Source: Streptomyces sp. cg36 (lineage in GTDB: Bacteria; Actinomycetota; Actinomycetes; Streptomycetales; Streptomycetaceae). Taken from it: a stretch of 64,000 bases of DNA. The notes beneath the pieces are model-generated. The model had not been told where the DNA came from, searched no databases, and saw only the letters and a program-made list of their open reading frames with translations. The DNA is taken from assembly GCF_041080675.1 (NCBI RefSeq), contig NZ_CP163520.1, forward strand, positions 5,704,001 through 5,768,000, in the 5' to 3' direction. This document shows positions 8,021 to 17,193 of this stretch, piece after piece. Every line of letters begins with the position of its first letter. The first letter of the stretch is position 1. The position numbers and the translations under genes are program-made.

Positions 8021-9783
8021 CTCTGGGACTCCAGGTGCTTGCGGTGCAGCCACTTGGGCAGCCCGGGCGCCTCCAGGAAGCCCTCCGCGCGCGCCGACGC
8101 GATCGCGATGCGCGGCAGGTCGGCGCTCTTCTCGAAGAGGGTGAACCGGGGTTCCCAGATCGGCCGGTACTTGGCGTTGGCGCGGTACAGCGACTCGATC
8201 TGCCACCAGCGGGAGAAGAAGCTCAGCAGCGAGCGCCAGAGCCGCAGCACGGGGCCCGCGCCGAGCTTGGAGCCCCGCTCGAAGACGGAGCGGAACATCG
8301 CGAAGTTCAGCGAGACCTGGGTGGTCCCGATCTCCTTGGCGCGCTGGAGGAGCTCGATGACCATGAACTCGACCAGGCCGTTCTCCGACTCGCGGTCGCG
8401 GCGCATCAGGTCCAGCGAGAGCCCGTGCGGGCCCCACGGCACGAAGCTGAGCAGTGCGCGCAGCTCGCCCTCGGCGTCGGTGCACTCCAGCATCACGCAC
8501 TGGCCGTCGGCGGGGTCGCCCAGTCGGCCCAGCGCCATGGAGAAGCCGCGCTCGGTGGCCCCGTCGCGCCAGTCGTCGGCCTTGCGCAGCAGTTCGCTCA
8601 TCTCATCGGCAGGAATGTCCGCATGACGGCGGATCCTCACCTCGTACCCGGCCCGCTTCACCCGGTTGTACGCCTGGCGGACCGTCCGCATGGCCCGGCC
8701 GTCCAGCGTGAACTCGGCGATCTCCACGATCGCCTCGTCGCCCATCTCCAGGGCGTCCAGGCCGTGCCGGGCGTAGACGGTGCCCGCCTCCTCGCTGGCG
8801 CCGGTCACCGCCGGGATCCAGCCGTGCTCACGGGCCTCGGCCAGCCAGGGCTCGATGGCGCCGGGCCATGCCTCGGGGTCGCCGATGGGGTCGCCGGAGG
8901 CCAGCGAGACGCTGTTGATCACGCGGTAGGTGACGGCGGCCTTGCCGGTGGGGGACCAGATGACGCTCTTCTCGCGGCGCAGCGCGAAGTAGCCGAGCGA
9001 GTCGCGCTCGCCCTGCTTCTCCAGGAGCGCGCGCAGCTTCTCCTCGTCCTCCACGGTGATCGGGTCGACGGCCTTGCGGTTGCGGAAGGCGGCGTAGATC
9101 ACGGCGATGAGCAGCAGCGTGGAGAGCACGTTGATGGTGACGTCGACCCAGCCGGGGGTGTCGATGCCGGTGATGTCGTGGTCGTCCGGCACCAGCGAGA
9201 CGAGCCGCATCACGCCGTACCGCCAGCGCCCCAGGAACGTGGAGTGCTCGGCGCCCTGGTACGTGTTGGTCACGGTCACCAGGAGCGCGGCGACCAGCGA
9301 CGTCAGCAGCAGCCCGCCGGCCGCGACGATCGCCGCCAGCCTCGGGTTGGCGCGGTCGCCCTTGGCGTAGAACTCGCGGCGGCCCAGCAGCAGCGCCGCC
9401 ACGAAGGCGGCGGTCAGCACCAGGGAGACCCAGTTCTGCGGGTACTGGCGGATCTCCGGGAAGACCATGACGAAGGCGAACAGCAGCAGGACCAGGCCGC
9501 TGAGCACCATGTTGAGGATCCACGCGGCCCGCTTGCGGCGGCGCATCGTGACGGCGAGGAACAGCGTGACCACGCCCGAGGCGAACCCCGCGTCCAGCAG
9601 GTACGGCGTGAAGTAGTTGTCCGTGTTGTGGCGCCGAAGGTCCTGGCCGAACGAAACCCATACGGCGCTCAGGAAGTTGATGAACGTCACGGCTCGCAGG
9701 TACCAGACGGCGAATGCCGCACTGCGTCGCGACCGGACGGTGCTCCGGTCCAATCCTTCGGTGGTCAAGCGGACTTCTCCCAT
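8017..9783 (-). CDS. MprF/LysX-like phosphatidylglycerol aminoacyltransferase (DUF2156-type)
   Basis: 588 residues. The N-terminal roughly 220 residues hold about six TM helices; the cytosolic C-terminal part is the GNAT-like DUF2156 fold with YFALRREKSVIWSPTGKAAVTYRV, VSLASGDPIGDPEAWPGAI and SLDLMRRDRESENGLVEFM. Such enzymes move lysine (or another amino acid) from aminoacyl-tRNA to phosphatidylglycerol, lowering envelope negative charge and giving resistance to cationic peptides. Two starts are possible: ATG at 9783, near the predicted transcription start (TATGAT at 9792-9797) and thus almost leaderless, or TTG at 9768, preceded by GGGAGAAG. There is no lysyl-tRNA synthetase domain as in mycobacterial LysX. 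The rhomboid-like gene follows with a 4-bp overlap. Confidence 0.85.
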   Translation of the reverse strand: MGEVRLTTEGLDRSTVRSRRSAAFAVWYLRAVTFINFLSAVWVSFGQDLRRHNTDNYFTPYLLDAGFASGVVTLFLAVTMRRRKRAAWILNMVLSGLVLLLFAFVMVFPEIRQYPQNWVSLVLTAAFVAALLLGRREFYAKGDRANPRLAAIVAAGGLLLTSLVAALLVTVTNTYQGAEHSTFLGRWRYGVMRLVSLVPDDHDITGIDTPGWVDVTINVLSTLLLIAVIYAAFRNRKAVDPITVEDEEKLRALLEKQGERDSLGYFALRREKSVIWSPTGKAAVTYRVINSVSLASGDPIGDPEAWPGAIEPWLAEAREHGWIPAVTGASEEAGTVYARHGLDALEMGDEAIVEIAEFTLDGRAMRTVRQAYNRVKRAGYEVRIRRHADIPADEMSELLRKADDWRDGATERGFSMALGRLGDPADGQCVMLECTDAEGELRALLSFVPWGPHGLSLDLMRRDRESENGLVEFMVIELLQRAKEIGTTQVSLNFAMFRSVFERGSKLGAGPVLRLWRSLLSFFSRWWQIESLYRANAKYRPIWEPRFTLFEKSADLPRIAIASARAEGFLEAPGLPKWLHRKHLESQR

Positions 9784-9791
9784 GAAACGCG

Positions 9792-9821
9792 ATCATATGG
9801 GGCGGTGGACATCGCGCGTCA
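9792..9821 (-). promoter_or_regulatory. Candidate promoter of the MprF-like operon
   Basis: On the minus strand, TGACGC and TATGAT are separated by 18 bp; the -10 box ends about 9 bp before the ATG at 9783, so the transcript would have almost no leader. Inferred from consensus only. Confidence 0.4.
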
Positions 9822-9867
9822 TGGCGGTCGGCACCGCGGCCGGGCGGTGCCCGGCCGCGGTCCCGGC

Positions 9868-10941
9868 TCAGTCGTCGGCGCGATCCCCCTCGGGCTCCGC
9901 GCGCTCGGGCAGCTCCGCGGCCAGGGCGGCTGCGGCCTGTACGAGAGGAAGAGCGAGCAGGGCCCCGGTTCCTTCACCGACAGTGACGCCCTGGTCGAGC
10001 AGAGGGTTGAGTGCCATCCGGTCCAGTGCCTTGGACTGCCCCGGCTCACCGCTCAGCTGACCGGCCAGCCACCAGTCCGGAGCCCGGAAGGCGGCCCGCT
10101 GGGCCACCAGCGCACAGGCCGACGAGACCACCCCGTCGAGGATGACCGGCATTCGGCGCACCGCGCACTGAAGCAGAAAACCGGTGGTCGCGGCAAGGTC
10201 GGCGCCGCCGACCGCCGCCAGCAGCTCCAGCTGGTCGCCGAGAACCGGCCGCGCCCGGCGCAGCGCGTCCCGGATCGCCGCGCACTTGCGCATCCACGCC
10301 AGGTCGTCGATGGCGGCCCCGCCACGCCCGGTCACCACCGAGGCGTCGGTGCCGCACAGCGCCGCGATCAGGGTCGCCGCCGCCGTGGTGCCGCCCACGC
10401 TGAGGTCGCCCAGCACCACCAGGTCGGTGCCGGAGTCGGCCTCCTCGTCGGCGATCCGCATCCCGAGGCGGACGGCCTCCTCGGCCTCCGCCACGCTCAG
10501 CGCGTCCTCGACGTCGATGCGCCCGCTGCCGCGCCGCACCCGGTGCCGTACGACCTCCTCGGGCAGCAGCTCCGGGTCGCAGTCCAGACCCGCGTCCACC
10601 ACCCGTACGGGGACGCCCAGGCGCCGGGCCAGTACGGAGACGGGGCCCGCGCCGTCCAGGACGGACCGCACCAGGGCGTGGGCGGAGCCCGCCGGGCGCG
10701 CGGAGACGCCCAGCCCGGCCACGCCGTGGTCGCCCGCGAAGAGGACCACGCGCGGGTGCTCGATGGGTTTGACCGGAACCGTGCCCTGCGCGGCGGAGAG
10801 CCACTCGCCCAGCTCGTCGAGCCGGCCGAGCGCGCCGGAGGGCACGGTCAGCCGCTCCCGGCGTTCCTCGGCGTCACGCCGCACACCGCTGTCGGGGCGT
10901 TCGATCAGATCGGAGAAGTCGTCGAGATTCAGCCTGCTCAT
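9868..10941 (-). CDS. cobT: Nicotinate-nucleotide-dimethylbenzimidazole phosphoribosyltransferase
   Basis: 357 residues, normal family length. CobT makes alpha-ribazole 5'-phosphate from nicotinate mononucleotide and 5,6-dimethylbenzimidazole, the lower-ligand activation step of B12 synthesis. Visible features: VVLFAGDHGVAGLGVSA (about residues 65-81), VLGDLSVGGTTAAA (about 180-193), and GVTVGEGTGALLALPLVQAA near the C-terminus, whose Glu is the catalytic base. The DMB-proximal segment LGMRIADEEAD is also present. It lies 64 bp downstream of the cobU fusion gene on the same strand, so the two are probably one operon. No cobalamin riboswitch is visible upstream of either. Confidence 0.95.
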   Translation of the reverse strand: MSRLNLDDFSDLIERPDSGVRRDAEERRERLTVPSGALGRLDELGEWLSAAQGTVPVKPIEHPRVVLFAGDHGVAGLGVSARPAGSAHALVRSVLDGAGPVSVLARRLGVPVRVVDAGLDCDPELLPEEVVRHRVRRGSGRIDVEDALSVAEAEEAVRLGMRIADEEADSGTDLVVLGDLSVGGTTAAATLIAALCGTDASVVTGRGGAAIDDLAWMRKCAAIRDALRRARPVLGDQLELLAAVGGADLAATTGFLLQCAVRRMPVILDGVVSSACALVAQRAAFRAPDWWLAGQLSGEPGQSKALDRMALNPLLDQGVTVGEGTGALLALPLVQAAAALAAELPERAEPEGDRADD

Positions 10942-11005
10942 TCGCTGAACAGTACCGGCAGCGCGGGGCTCTCCCGCCGGTGGTGCGGCAAGATCGCGCC
11001 CCGGC

Positions 11006-12190
11006 TCAGCCGCGCAGCACCAGCGCCTGCCCCGCGACCACGAGCAGCACCTGTTCGCACTCCGCCGCGACCGCCGCGTTCAGCCGCCCCAGCTCGTCCC
11101 GGAACATCCGCCCGGACCGGGTCGCGGGCACCACGCCCGAGCCCACCTCGTTGCTGACGAACACCACGGACCTGGGCGTCGCCCGGACCGCCGCGACCAG
11201 CTCGGCCATCCGCCCGCGCACCGCGTCCGGCACCTTCTCCGCCTCCCACGCCCCGGCCCGGTCCAGCGCGTCCGTCAGCCACAGCGCCAGACAGTCCACC
11301 AGCAGCGCGGGCCCCTGCCCGGCCAGCAGCGGCACCAGCTCGCAGGTCTCCTCGGTGCGCCAGGCGCCGGGCCGCCGCTCGCGGTGCAGCCCGATCCGCG
11401 CCGCCCACTCCGGGTCCCCCTCCCGGGTGCCGCCGGTGGCCACGTACACCACCTCCGGGAACGTCTCCAGACGGCGCTCGGCCTCCACCGACTTGCCCGA
11501 GCGGGCGCCGCCGAGGACCAGGGTGCGGCGCGGCAGGTCGGGCACCGCGTGGTACTCCCCGACGACCAGCGTCGTCCCGTCCGGCACCGCCCGCGCCCCG
11601 GCCGCCGCGAGCCGCCGCGCCAGCTCCGGGCCGGGCGGCACGTCGTGGCCGATGTGCACCGCGACCACATCGGTGGCCGGGCCCACGGCCCCGGCGGCGC
11701 GCAGCCGCGCCAGCGCGTCCGGCCGCCCCAGCACGTCACCGGCCACCATGTCGTACGGACGCCCCTCGGCCAGCCCCGACGGCGCCCCGCCCGGCGGCAG
11801 GTAGAGCAGCCGCTCGCCCTCCGGCGAGGTCACCTCGTACCCCGTGCCCGGCGCGTCCATCGGCACCGCCCGCACCCGGTGCCCGCTGATCAGCGTCAGC
11901 ACCCGGCCGTCCGGTACCCGCCCCGCCGACGGCAGCCCGGGCGGCAGCTCCACGGCCGGGCCGTCGTGCGGATGGGTGAGCAGGACCTGGCGCACCCCGG
12001 CCAGCGAGCGCCCGGCCCGGGCGGCGGCCAGCGCGGCGCCCGGGGTGAGGTCGAGCAGCAGGGCGCCGTCGAGCAGCAGCGAGGTCGCGCCGCGCGCCCG
12101 CTCGCCGAGGGCCGAGGCGCACGCGGCGCAGGGGCAGTCGGGGCGCGGCAGCCCGTCGGGGGCTCCGGTGCCGAGGAGAGTCAGTTCCAC
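11006..12190 (-). CDS. cobU: Fusion of an MBL-fold (PhnP-like) domain to adenosylcobinamide kinase/guanylyltransferase
   Basis: 394 residues, about twice the length of stand-alone CobU. The N-terminal half starts MELTLLGTGAPDGLPRPDCPCAAC, like metallo-beta-lactamase-fold proteins of the PhnP type, but has only a partial metal motif (LTHPHDG instead of HxHxDH). The C-terminal half, from about residue 220, is CobU: P-loop GGARSGKSVEAE (about 226-237), VATGGTREGDPEWAARIGLHRERRP with the His that is guanylylated, LLVDCLALWLTD, and VFVSNEVGSGVVP. CobU phosphorylates adenosylcobinamide and attaches GMP from GTP. The N-terminal domain's role is unknown; a degenerate phosphodiesterase or structural domain is likely. 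The ATG at 12190 is kept because the MBL start is conserved-looking. Confidence 0.9.
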   Translation of the reverse strand: MELTLLGTGAPDGLPRPDCPCAACASALGERARGATSLLLDGALLLDLTPGAALAAARAGRSLAGVRQVLLTHPHDGPAVELPPGLPSAGRVPDGRVLTLISGHRVRAVPMDAPGTGYEVTSPEGERLLYLPPGGAPSGLAEGRPYDMVAGDVLGRPDALARLRAAGAVGPATDVVAVHIGHDVPPGPELARRLAAAGARAVPDGTTLVVGEYHAVPDLPRRTLVLGGARSGKSVEAERRLETFPEVVYVATGGTREGDPEWAARIGLHRERRPGAWRTEETCELVPLLAGQGPALLVDCLALWLTDALDRAGAWEAEKVPDAVRGRMAELVAAVRATPRSVVFVSNEVGSGVVPATRSGRMFRDELGRLNAAVAAECEQVLLVVAGQALVLRG

Positions 12191-12269
12191 GAAGACGATC
12201 CTCCCGCGTCACCGCTGTCGGTGCGCGCCCGGCTACGCTGCGGGCAGCAACGTGACCCGGGAGGCGCAC

Positions 12270-12482
12270 ATGGCGTGGACGTGGCGATTCGAGAAGTCCG
12301 ACGGGACGGAGGTCGAGCCGGCGGTGGCGCCGGAGGAGTTCACCACCCAGGGCGACGCGGAGTCCTGGATCGGTGAGGTCTGGAAGGACCTGATGGAGGG
12401 CGGCGCGGACCAGGTGCGCCTCTTCGAGGACGGCACCGAGATCTACGGCCCGATGAGCCTGCACGCGGCGGCCGAAGCCTGA
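12270..12482 (+). CDS. Small conserved acidic protein, function unknown
   Basis: 70 residues from an ATG preceded by GGGAGG at 7-bp spacing. The protein starts MAWTWRFEKSDGTEV and ends GPMSLHAAAEA; it is acidic, with no signal peptide or TM segment, and looks like a single small alpha/beta domain. I recognise it only as a typical Streptomyces hypothetical. It is divergent from the cobU fusion (80 bp between the starts) and is followed by a strong bidirectional terminator shared with the protease gene. Confidence 0.82.
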   Translation: MAWTWRFEKSDGTEVEPAVAPEEFTTQGDAESWIGEVWKDLMEGGADQVRLFEDGTEIYGPMSLHAAAEA

Positions 12483-12508
12483 CGGCCCCGGCGGGCCCCG
12501 GCCCGTAC

Positions 12509-12546
12509 GGCGGCGCCCGCGGACCCGTTGGTCCGCGGGCGCCGCC
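12509..12546. terminator. Bidirectional hairpin terminator
   Basis: Perfect 17-bp GC stem (12509-12525 with 12530-12546) and loop CGTT, between the convergent ends of the small protein and the HtrA-like protease. No T-tract, as usual in Streptomyces. Confidence 0.85.
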
Positions 12547-12555
12547 GGAGCCGCC

Positions 12556-13671
12556 CTAGATCTCGCCCAGCGTGACCTGGACGGTCTTGGCGGCGCCGCC
12601 CCGCGCGTACGTCACCTGGACGGTCTGGCCGGGCCGGTCGGCGGCCAGCGCCTCGGAGAGCGAGGTGATCGTGGTGATGTCGGTGTCACCGACCTTGGTG
12701 ATGACGTCCCCGGCCCGCAGCCCCGCCCTGTCGGCCGCCCCGTCCCGCTTCACCTCGACGACGGCCACGCCCGCGGGCCGGTACGAGGAGTCCACGACCG
12801 TGCGCGCGGTGACGCCGAGCGCCGCCCGGCCCGAGTCGGTCACCTTGCCGCTCCTGACGATCTGGTCGGCGACCGTCTTCACCATCGAGGACGGGATGGC
12901 GAACCCGATGCCCGGGGCCGCGCTGCCGCCCATGTCCGGGTCGGTCGCGGCCAGCGTCGGGATGCCGATGACCTCGCTGTTCAGATTGACCAGCGCGCCC
13001 CCGCTGTTGCCCGGGTTGATCGCCGCCGAGGTCTGCACCATGTTGCCGATGGTGGCGCCGGTGCCGCCGCCCGACGGGCTCTCCGTCACGGTCCGGCCGG
13101 TCGCCGAGACGATGCCCTGGGTGACGCTGCTGGACAGGCCCAGCGGGGAGCCCATGGCCAGGACGATCTGGCCCATCTCCACCTTCGAGGAGTCGCCGAA
13201 CCTGGCCGGCTTCAGCCCCTTCGGGACCGAGTCCAGCTTGATCACCGCCAGGTCCTGCTCCGGATAGGCCGCCACCAGCTTGGCGCCGAGCGAGCCGCCG
13301 CCGGTGGCGGTGGACACCTTGAAGGTGTTCTCGCCGCCCACCACGTGCGCGTTGGTCACCACATGGCCCTGGGTGTCGTAGACGATCCCGGAGCCCAGGC
13401 TGTCGGCCGCGTCGATCTGCACGACCGAGGGCAGTACGTCCTTGATCACCCGCTCGTAGTCGGCCTGGAGGGCGTTGCCGTCGGCCTTCGCGGGCGCCTG
13501 CGGCTTCTGGGGGGCCGCCGGGTTCGCCGCCGCGTCGGCCCGCGCGGGGGCGGAGCGGCCGGCGCCCGGGCCGGAGCCGGAGCAGCCGGCCAGCAGGGCG
13601 GCGGCGCACAGGGCCGCGGCCACGGGCGGGAACGACCGGCGGACCCGGTCGCGGTTCACGGATCCATCCAT
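12556..13671 (-). CDS. HtrA/DegP-like trypsin-PDZ serine protease, lipoprotein
   Basis: 371 residues. A lipobox LLAGC places the modified Cys at residue 30; a Pro/Ala-rich linker follows to about 65. The trypsin-like domain carries an intact triad: His109 in VTNAHVV, Asp140 in EQDLAVIKL and Ser223 in NPGNSGGAL. A PDZ domain spans about residues 285-365 (GVAVVEVKRDGAADRAGLRAGDVI). Such proteases handle misfolded or regulatory proteins on the outer face of the membrane. The gene is convergent with the small acidic protein and 52 bp downstream of the ABC exporter gene on the same strand. Start chosen at ATG 13671; a downstream GTG at residue 5 is an alternative. Confidence 0.93.
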   Translation of the reverse strand: MDGSVNRDRVRRSFPPVAAALCAAALLAGCSGSGPGAGRSAPARADAAANPAAPQKPQAPAKADGNALQADYERVIKDVLPSVVQIDAADSLGSGIVYDTQGHVVTNAHVVGGENTFKVSTATGGGSLGAKLVAAYPEQDLAVIKLDSVPKGLKPARFGDSSKVEMGQIVLAMGSPLGLSSSVTQGIVSATGRTVTESPSGGGTGATIGNMVQTSAAINPGNSGGALVNLNSEVIGIPTLAATDPDMGGSAAPGIGFAIPSSMVKTVADQIVRSGKVTDSGRAALGVTARTVVDSSYRPAGVAVVEVKRDGAADRAGLRAGDVITKVGDTDITTITSLSEALAADRPGQTVQVTYARGGAAKTVQVTLGEI

Positions 13672-13722
13672 GTTCCGCAGTATCGCGCCGGGCCCGCCCC
13701 CCGGCCTCCCCTGGCGGTCCGT

Positions 13723-15486
13723 TCAGGCGGTCGCCAGGAACTGGGTCGCCGCCAGCTCCCCGTACAGCGGGTCCCCGTCCACGAGTTCGGCGTGGGTGCC
13801 CACCGCGCGCACCTTCCCGGCCTCCATGACCACGATCCGGTCCGCGAGGGTCACCGTGGACAGCCGGTGCGCCACCACCAGGACCGTCGTACGGCGGGCC
13901 GCCTCGGCCACCACGTCCCGCAGCGCCAGCTCGTTGACGGCGTCCAGCTGCGAGGTCGCCTCGTCCAGGAGCAGCAGCCGGGGCCTGCGCAGCAGCGCGC
14001 GGGCGATCGCCACGCGCTGGCGCTCACCGCCCGACAGCTTGGAACCGCGGTGCCCCACGACGGTGTCCAGACCCTCCGGCAGCCGCTCCACCAGCTCGGC
14101 CAGCTTCGCCCGTACGAGGACGTCGGCGATCTCCGCGTCCGTCGCGTCCGGCGCCCCGAACACCAGGTTCTCGCGGACGGTCCCGGCCAGTACGGGGGAG
14201 TCCTGCTCCACGTATCCGATGGCGCCGCGCAGCTCGGCCAGCGGCCAGTCGCGCACGTCCCGGCCGTCCACCAGCACCCGCCCGCCGCTCGCCTCGTAGA
14301 ACCGCTCGATCAGCCCGAACACGGTCGTCTTGCCCGCGCCCGAGGGCCCCACGAAGGCGGTCATCCCGGCGCCCGGCACCTCGAAGGAGACCCCGTGGTG
14401 GACGTACGGCAGGTCCTCGCGGTAGCGGAAGCGCACCTCCTCGAAGACCACCGAGGCGGGCGCGGCGGGGTCCCGCGGCGCCGGAGCCGGCCCCGGCTCC
14501 AGCCGCTCGGTCTCCAGCCGTTCGGCCTCCGTGATGCGGGCCACCGCCGCCGAGCCGACCTGGTACTGGGTGGCCGCCTGCACCAGCTTGGAGACCGGGT
14601 CGATCAGATAGAACAGGAAGAGCAGGAACGCCACCAGGGTGGAGACCGAGATCGCCCCCGAGGCGACCCGCGCGCCGCCGATCCCCAGCACCGCCAGGAA
14701 CGACACCTGCACCGCGAGGCCCACCGAAGTCCCCGCCAGCGACTGCCACTTGGCCGAGCGGACCCCGTGCCGCCAGGCATCCTCGGCGGCGGCGTCCACC
14801 ACGGCGCTCTCGCGCTCCTCGGCGCCGGACGCCTTGACCGTGCGGAAGGCGCCGAACGCCCGCTCCAGCACGCTGGACATCTCCGCCACCGACGCCTGCG
14901 CCCGCGCGGTCGCCCGGGAGATCTGCGGCATCACCAGCGCCACCGCCGAGCCGATCAGGACGATCACGCCGAGCGTGACGCCGAGCAGCACCGCGTCCAT
15001 GTACGCCATCATCGCGATCGTCGCGAGGAAGGTCAGCCCGCCGGTGGCCGCCGAGACCACCGACTGGGTGGTGACCGCGCGCAGCAGCGTGGTGTCGGAG
15101 GTCACCCGGGACATCAGGTCGCCCGGGGGCAGCCGCTCGGTCTCCGCGATCCGCAGCCGCAGCAGCCGGCCTATCAGGGTGCGCCGGGCGGCCAGCACCA
15201 CGGACTCGGCGGTGCGCTCCAGGACGTACGCCCCGAACGACTCGACGACCGTGCCCACCACCACGAGCGCGGTGAGCAGGACGAGCACGCCCGCGATCGG
15301 CTCGTCCCCGCCGAGCCGGTCCACCAGGGCCTTGGCGGCCAGTGGCTGGGCGAGCCCGGTGGCGGCCCCGACGAGCGTCAGCAGCGCCCCGAGGACGACG
15401 GTGCCCCGGTGCGGCCGGAAGTGCCGGTAGAGGGCCCGCCAGGTGTCCCGGGCGGGCAGTTTGGCGGGAGAGGGTTCAGTGGTCAC
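13723..15486 (-). CDS. ABC exporter half-transporter (MsbA/lipid or drug type)
   Basis: 587 residues from the GTG at 15486 (VTTEPSPAK); an upstream ATG at 15516 adds unconserved residues. The N-terminal roughly 320 residues form six TM helices of an exporter-type transmembrane domain ([43 protein letters not shown]). The nucleotide-binding domain has Walker [10 protein letters not shown], signature LSGGERQR, Walker [13 protein letters not shown] and H-loop VAHRLST. It should act as a homodimer, moving substrates outward using ATP; nothing nearby fixes the substrate. The methyltransferase gene lies 57 bp upstream on the same strand. Confidence 0.93.
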   Translation of the reverse strand: MTTEPSPAKLPARDTWRALYRHFRPHRGTVVLGALLTLVGAATGLAQPLAAKALVDRLGGDEPIAGVLVLLTALVVVGTVVESFGAYVLERTAESVVLAARRTLIGRLLRLRIAETERLPPGDLMSRVTSDTTLLRAVTTQSVVSAATGGLTFLATIAMMAYMDAVLLGVTLGVIVLIGSAVALVMPQISRATARAQASVAEMSSVLERAFGAFRTVKASGAEERESAVVDAAAEDAWRHGVRSAKWQSLAGTSVGLAVQVSFLAVLGIGGARVASGAISVSTLVAFLLFLFYLIDPVSKLVQAATQYQVGSAAVARITEAERLETERLEPGPAPAPRDPAAPASVVFEEVRFRYREDLPYVHHGVSFEVPGAGMTAFVGPSGAGKTTVFGLIERFYEASGGRVLVDGRDVRDWPLAELRGAIGYVEQDSPVLAGTVRENLVFGAPDATDAEIADVLVRAKLAELVERLPEGLDTVVGHRGSKLSGGERQRVAIARALLRRPRLLLLDEATSQLDAVNELALRDVVAEAARRTTVLVVAHRLSTVTLADRIVVMEAGKVRAVGTHAELVDGDPLYGELAATQFLATA

Positions 15487-15543
15487 CCAGGGAGGACGCG
15501 AAAGGGGCCCGCCCACCTGACACCCGCGCCCGCCGGGCCGGGA

Positions 15544-16347
15544 CTACCCCCGTACGCCGCAGAGGTGGAGCAGGGCCGCGACCCGCCGGTAGGGGTCGGT
15601 GCGCCCGGCCCGGTCCTCGGCGGCCAGCAGCCGGTCCAGCTCGTCCGCCGCGGGCAGCTGCACCTCGTTGGGCACGTTGTCGGTGAAGACCCGCACCCCG
15701 TACCAGGCGTGCAGCGGCGCCGCGATCCCGTCCAGCGTCCGGGTCAGCGTCTCCAGCCGGTCGGCCCGCACGGAGAGCCCGAGCCGGTTGGTGTAGGCGT
15801 CGGTGTCGGCGTCGAAGGACGCGAGGGCGCCCGTCCAGTCGCCGGCCAGCCCCGGCCGCATGGCCAGCGCGTCGGCGTTCCGCACGAGCAGCGACAGCAG
15901 CCCGCCGGGCGCCAGCATCCGGGCCAGGCCCGCGAGCATCGCGTCCGGCTCCTGGACGTACATCAGCACGCCGTGGCAGAGGACCACGTCGAAGGAGCCG
16001 GGCAGGAAGTGCACCCCGGTCTCGTTGCCGTCGCCCTGGATCAGGCGGACCCGCTCGCGGATGCCCTCCGGCTCGGTGGAGAGCGCCTCACGGGCCACCC
16101 GCAGCATCTCGGGGTCGGACTCCAGGCCGGTGACGGTGTGCCCGGCGCGGGCCAGGCGCAGGGCCTGGGTGCCCTGCCCCGTACCCACGTCGAGGACCCG
16201 CAGCCGCTGGCCCACCGGGAACCGGGCGGCTATCTGCTCGTCGAGCTGACGGGCCACGAGCTCCTGGCGCACGGTGTTGCGCAGACCGCTCAGGCCCTTC
16301 AGCCAGTTGCCGGAGGCGCCGCTGAAGGCGGCGACGTCCGTGCTCAG
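15544..16347 (-). CDS. SAM-dependent methyltransferase with a probable CTG start
   Basis: 267 residues with class I methyltransferase motifs: motif I VLDVGTGQGTQAL (about residues 49-61), LESDPEML, and VVLCHGVLMYVQEP; the tail NEVQLPAADELDRLLAAED is typical of a CmoA/UbiE-like subgroup. The conserved N-terminus STDVAAFSGASGNWLKGL begins right after a CTG at 16345-16347 that overlaps the upstream stop as CTGA and is preceded by GGGGA at a 6-bp distance. No ATG, GTG or TTG fits this N-terminus, so a CTG start with coupling to the DUF3043 gene is proposed. The substrate is unknown. Confidence 0.88.
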   Translation of the reverse strand: MSTDVAAFSGASGNWLKGLSGLRNTVRQELVARQLDEQIAARFPVGQRLRVLDVGTGQGTQALRLARAGHTVTGLESDPEMLRVAREALSTEPEGIRERVRLIQGDGNETGVHFLPGSFDVVLCHGVLMYVQEPDAMLAGLARMLAPGGLLSLLVRNADALAMRPGLAGDWTGALASFDADTDAYTNRLGLSVRADRLETLTRTLDGIAAPLHAWYGVRVFTDNVPNEVQLPAADELDRLLAAEDRAGRTDPYRRVAALLHLCGVRG

Positions 16348-16940
16348 GGTCGTTCCCCGCGCTTGACCTGCGGCTTCGGCAGACGAAGCCGGCGCATCTG
16401 GAGCGTACGCATCAGGCCGTACGCCACCGCGCCCTTGGTCGGCTGGTCGGCGAAGCGCTCCCGGAGCTGCTTCTTCAGCCGGAAGGCCATGCCGATGGAG
16501 TCGAGCACGATCAGCACGATCACCACGAGCCACAGCAGCAGCGCGATGTTCTGCAGGCTGCCGATCCGGACCATCGAGAGCACCAGGATGATCACTGCCA
16601 TCGGCAGGAAGAACTCGGCGACGCAGAACCGCGAGTCGACGTAGTCGCGCACGAACTTGCGCACGGGACCCTTGTCGCGGCCCGGCAGGTAGCGCTGGTC
16701 GCCGTTGGCGAGCGCCTCCCGCTGCTTGGCCAGATCGGCTCGGCGGGCCTCGCGCTGGCGCTTGGCGGCCTCCTTGCGGTCGGTGGGTGCGGTCGACGCA
16801 CGGCGGCGCTGGGTCTGGGCCTCACTCCGCTTGGGCGTGGGCCGACCCTTGGGGGCCTCGGGGTCGCGGGGCTGCGTGGAGAGGTCCGCCGTCACCTTGT
16901 CGGTGGGGGCCTTCTCTTCCTTGGAACGGCTACGGAACAC
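16344..16940 (-). CDS. DUF3043-type basic membrane protein
   Basis: 198 residues from the GTG at 16940 (VFRSRSKEEKAPTDK); a TTG four codons upstream is also possible, and the longer open frame runs into unconserved sequence. The first roughly 115 residues are charged, basic and low-complexity, with KRQREARRADLAKQREALANGDQRYLPGRDKGPVRK split around a helix; two TM helices follow (FFLPMAVIILVLSM and ALLLWLVVIVLIVLDSIG) and a basic tail. This layout matches the actinobacterial DUF3043 family, whose function is not known to me. It is coupled to the methyltransferase by CTGA and is divergent from pspA. Confidence 0.85.
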   Translation of the reverse strand: MFRSRSKEEKAPTDKVTADLSTQPRDPEAPKGRPTPKRSEAQTQRRRASTAPTDRKEAAKRQREARRADLAKQREALANGDQRYLPGRDKGPVRKFVRDYVDSRFCVAEFFLPMAVIILVLSMVRIGSLQNIALLLWLVVIVLIVLDSIGMAFRLKKQLRERFADQPTKGAVAYGLMRTLQMRRLRLPKPQVKRGERP

Positions 16941-17193
16941 AAAGCCCAAGGGTACGGGGTCGCGCGCATGGACCACAGGCCGGAGGGGAACGATCCCGCA
17001 ACGCCTTGCGTCAGTAGCGGTACGAGTACGGGGGCCACCTACTCCCTGCGCCGGAGCGGCGCGCGGACGCAGTCGTCCTTGCGGATGACCGCATCCGGGT
17101 CCGAACAGTGCGGTAATGGATGCAGGGCCCGTACTGTGGGTTCTGTTGCAGCAGCTGGAGCTGGAGTCCGTCAGAAGGGGGCGCGCGAAGCCC

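Noticed and set aside
9868..12190. Cobalamin riboswitch expected near the cob genes
   Set aside because: I looked for the B12-box type core upstream of cobU, cobT and cobS and saw none.
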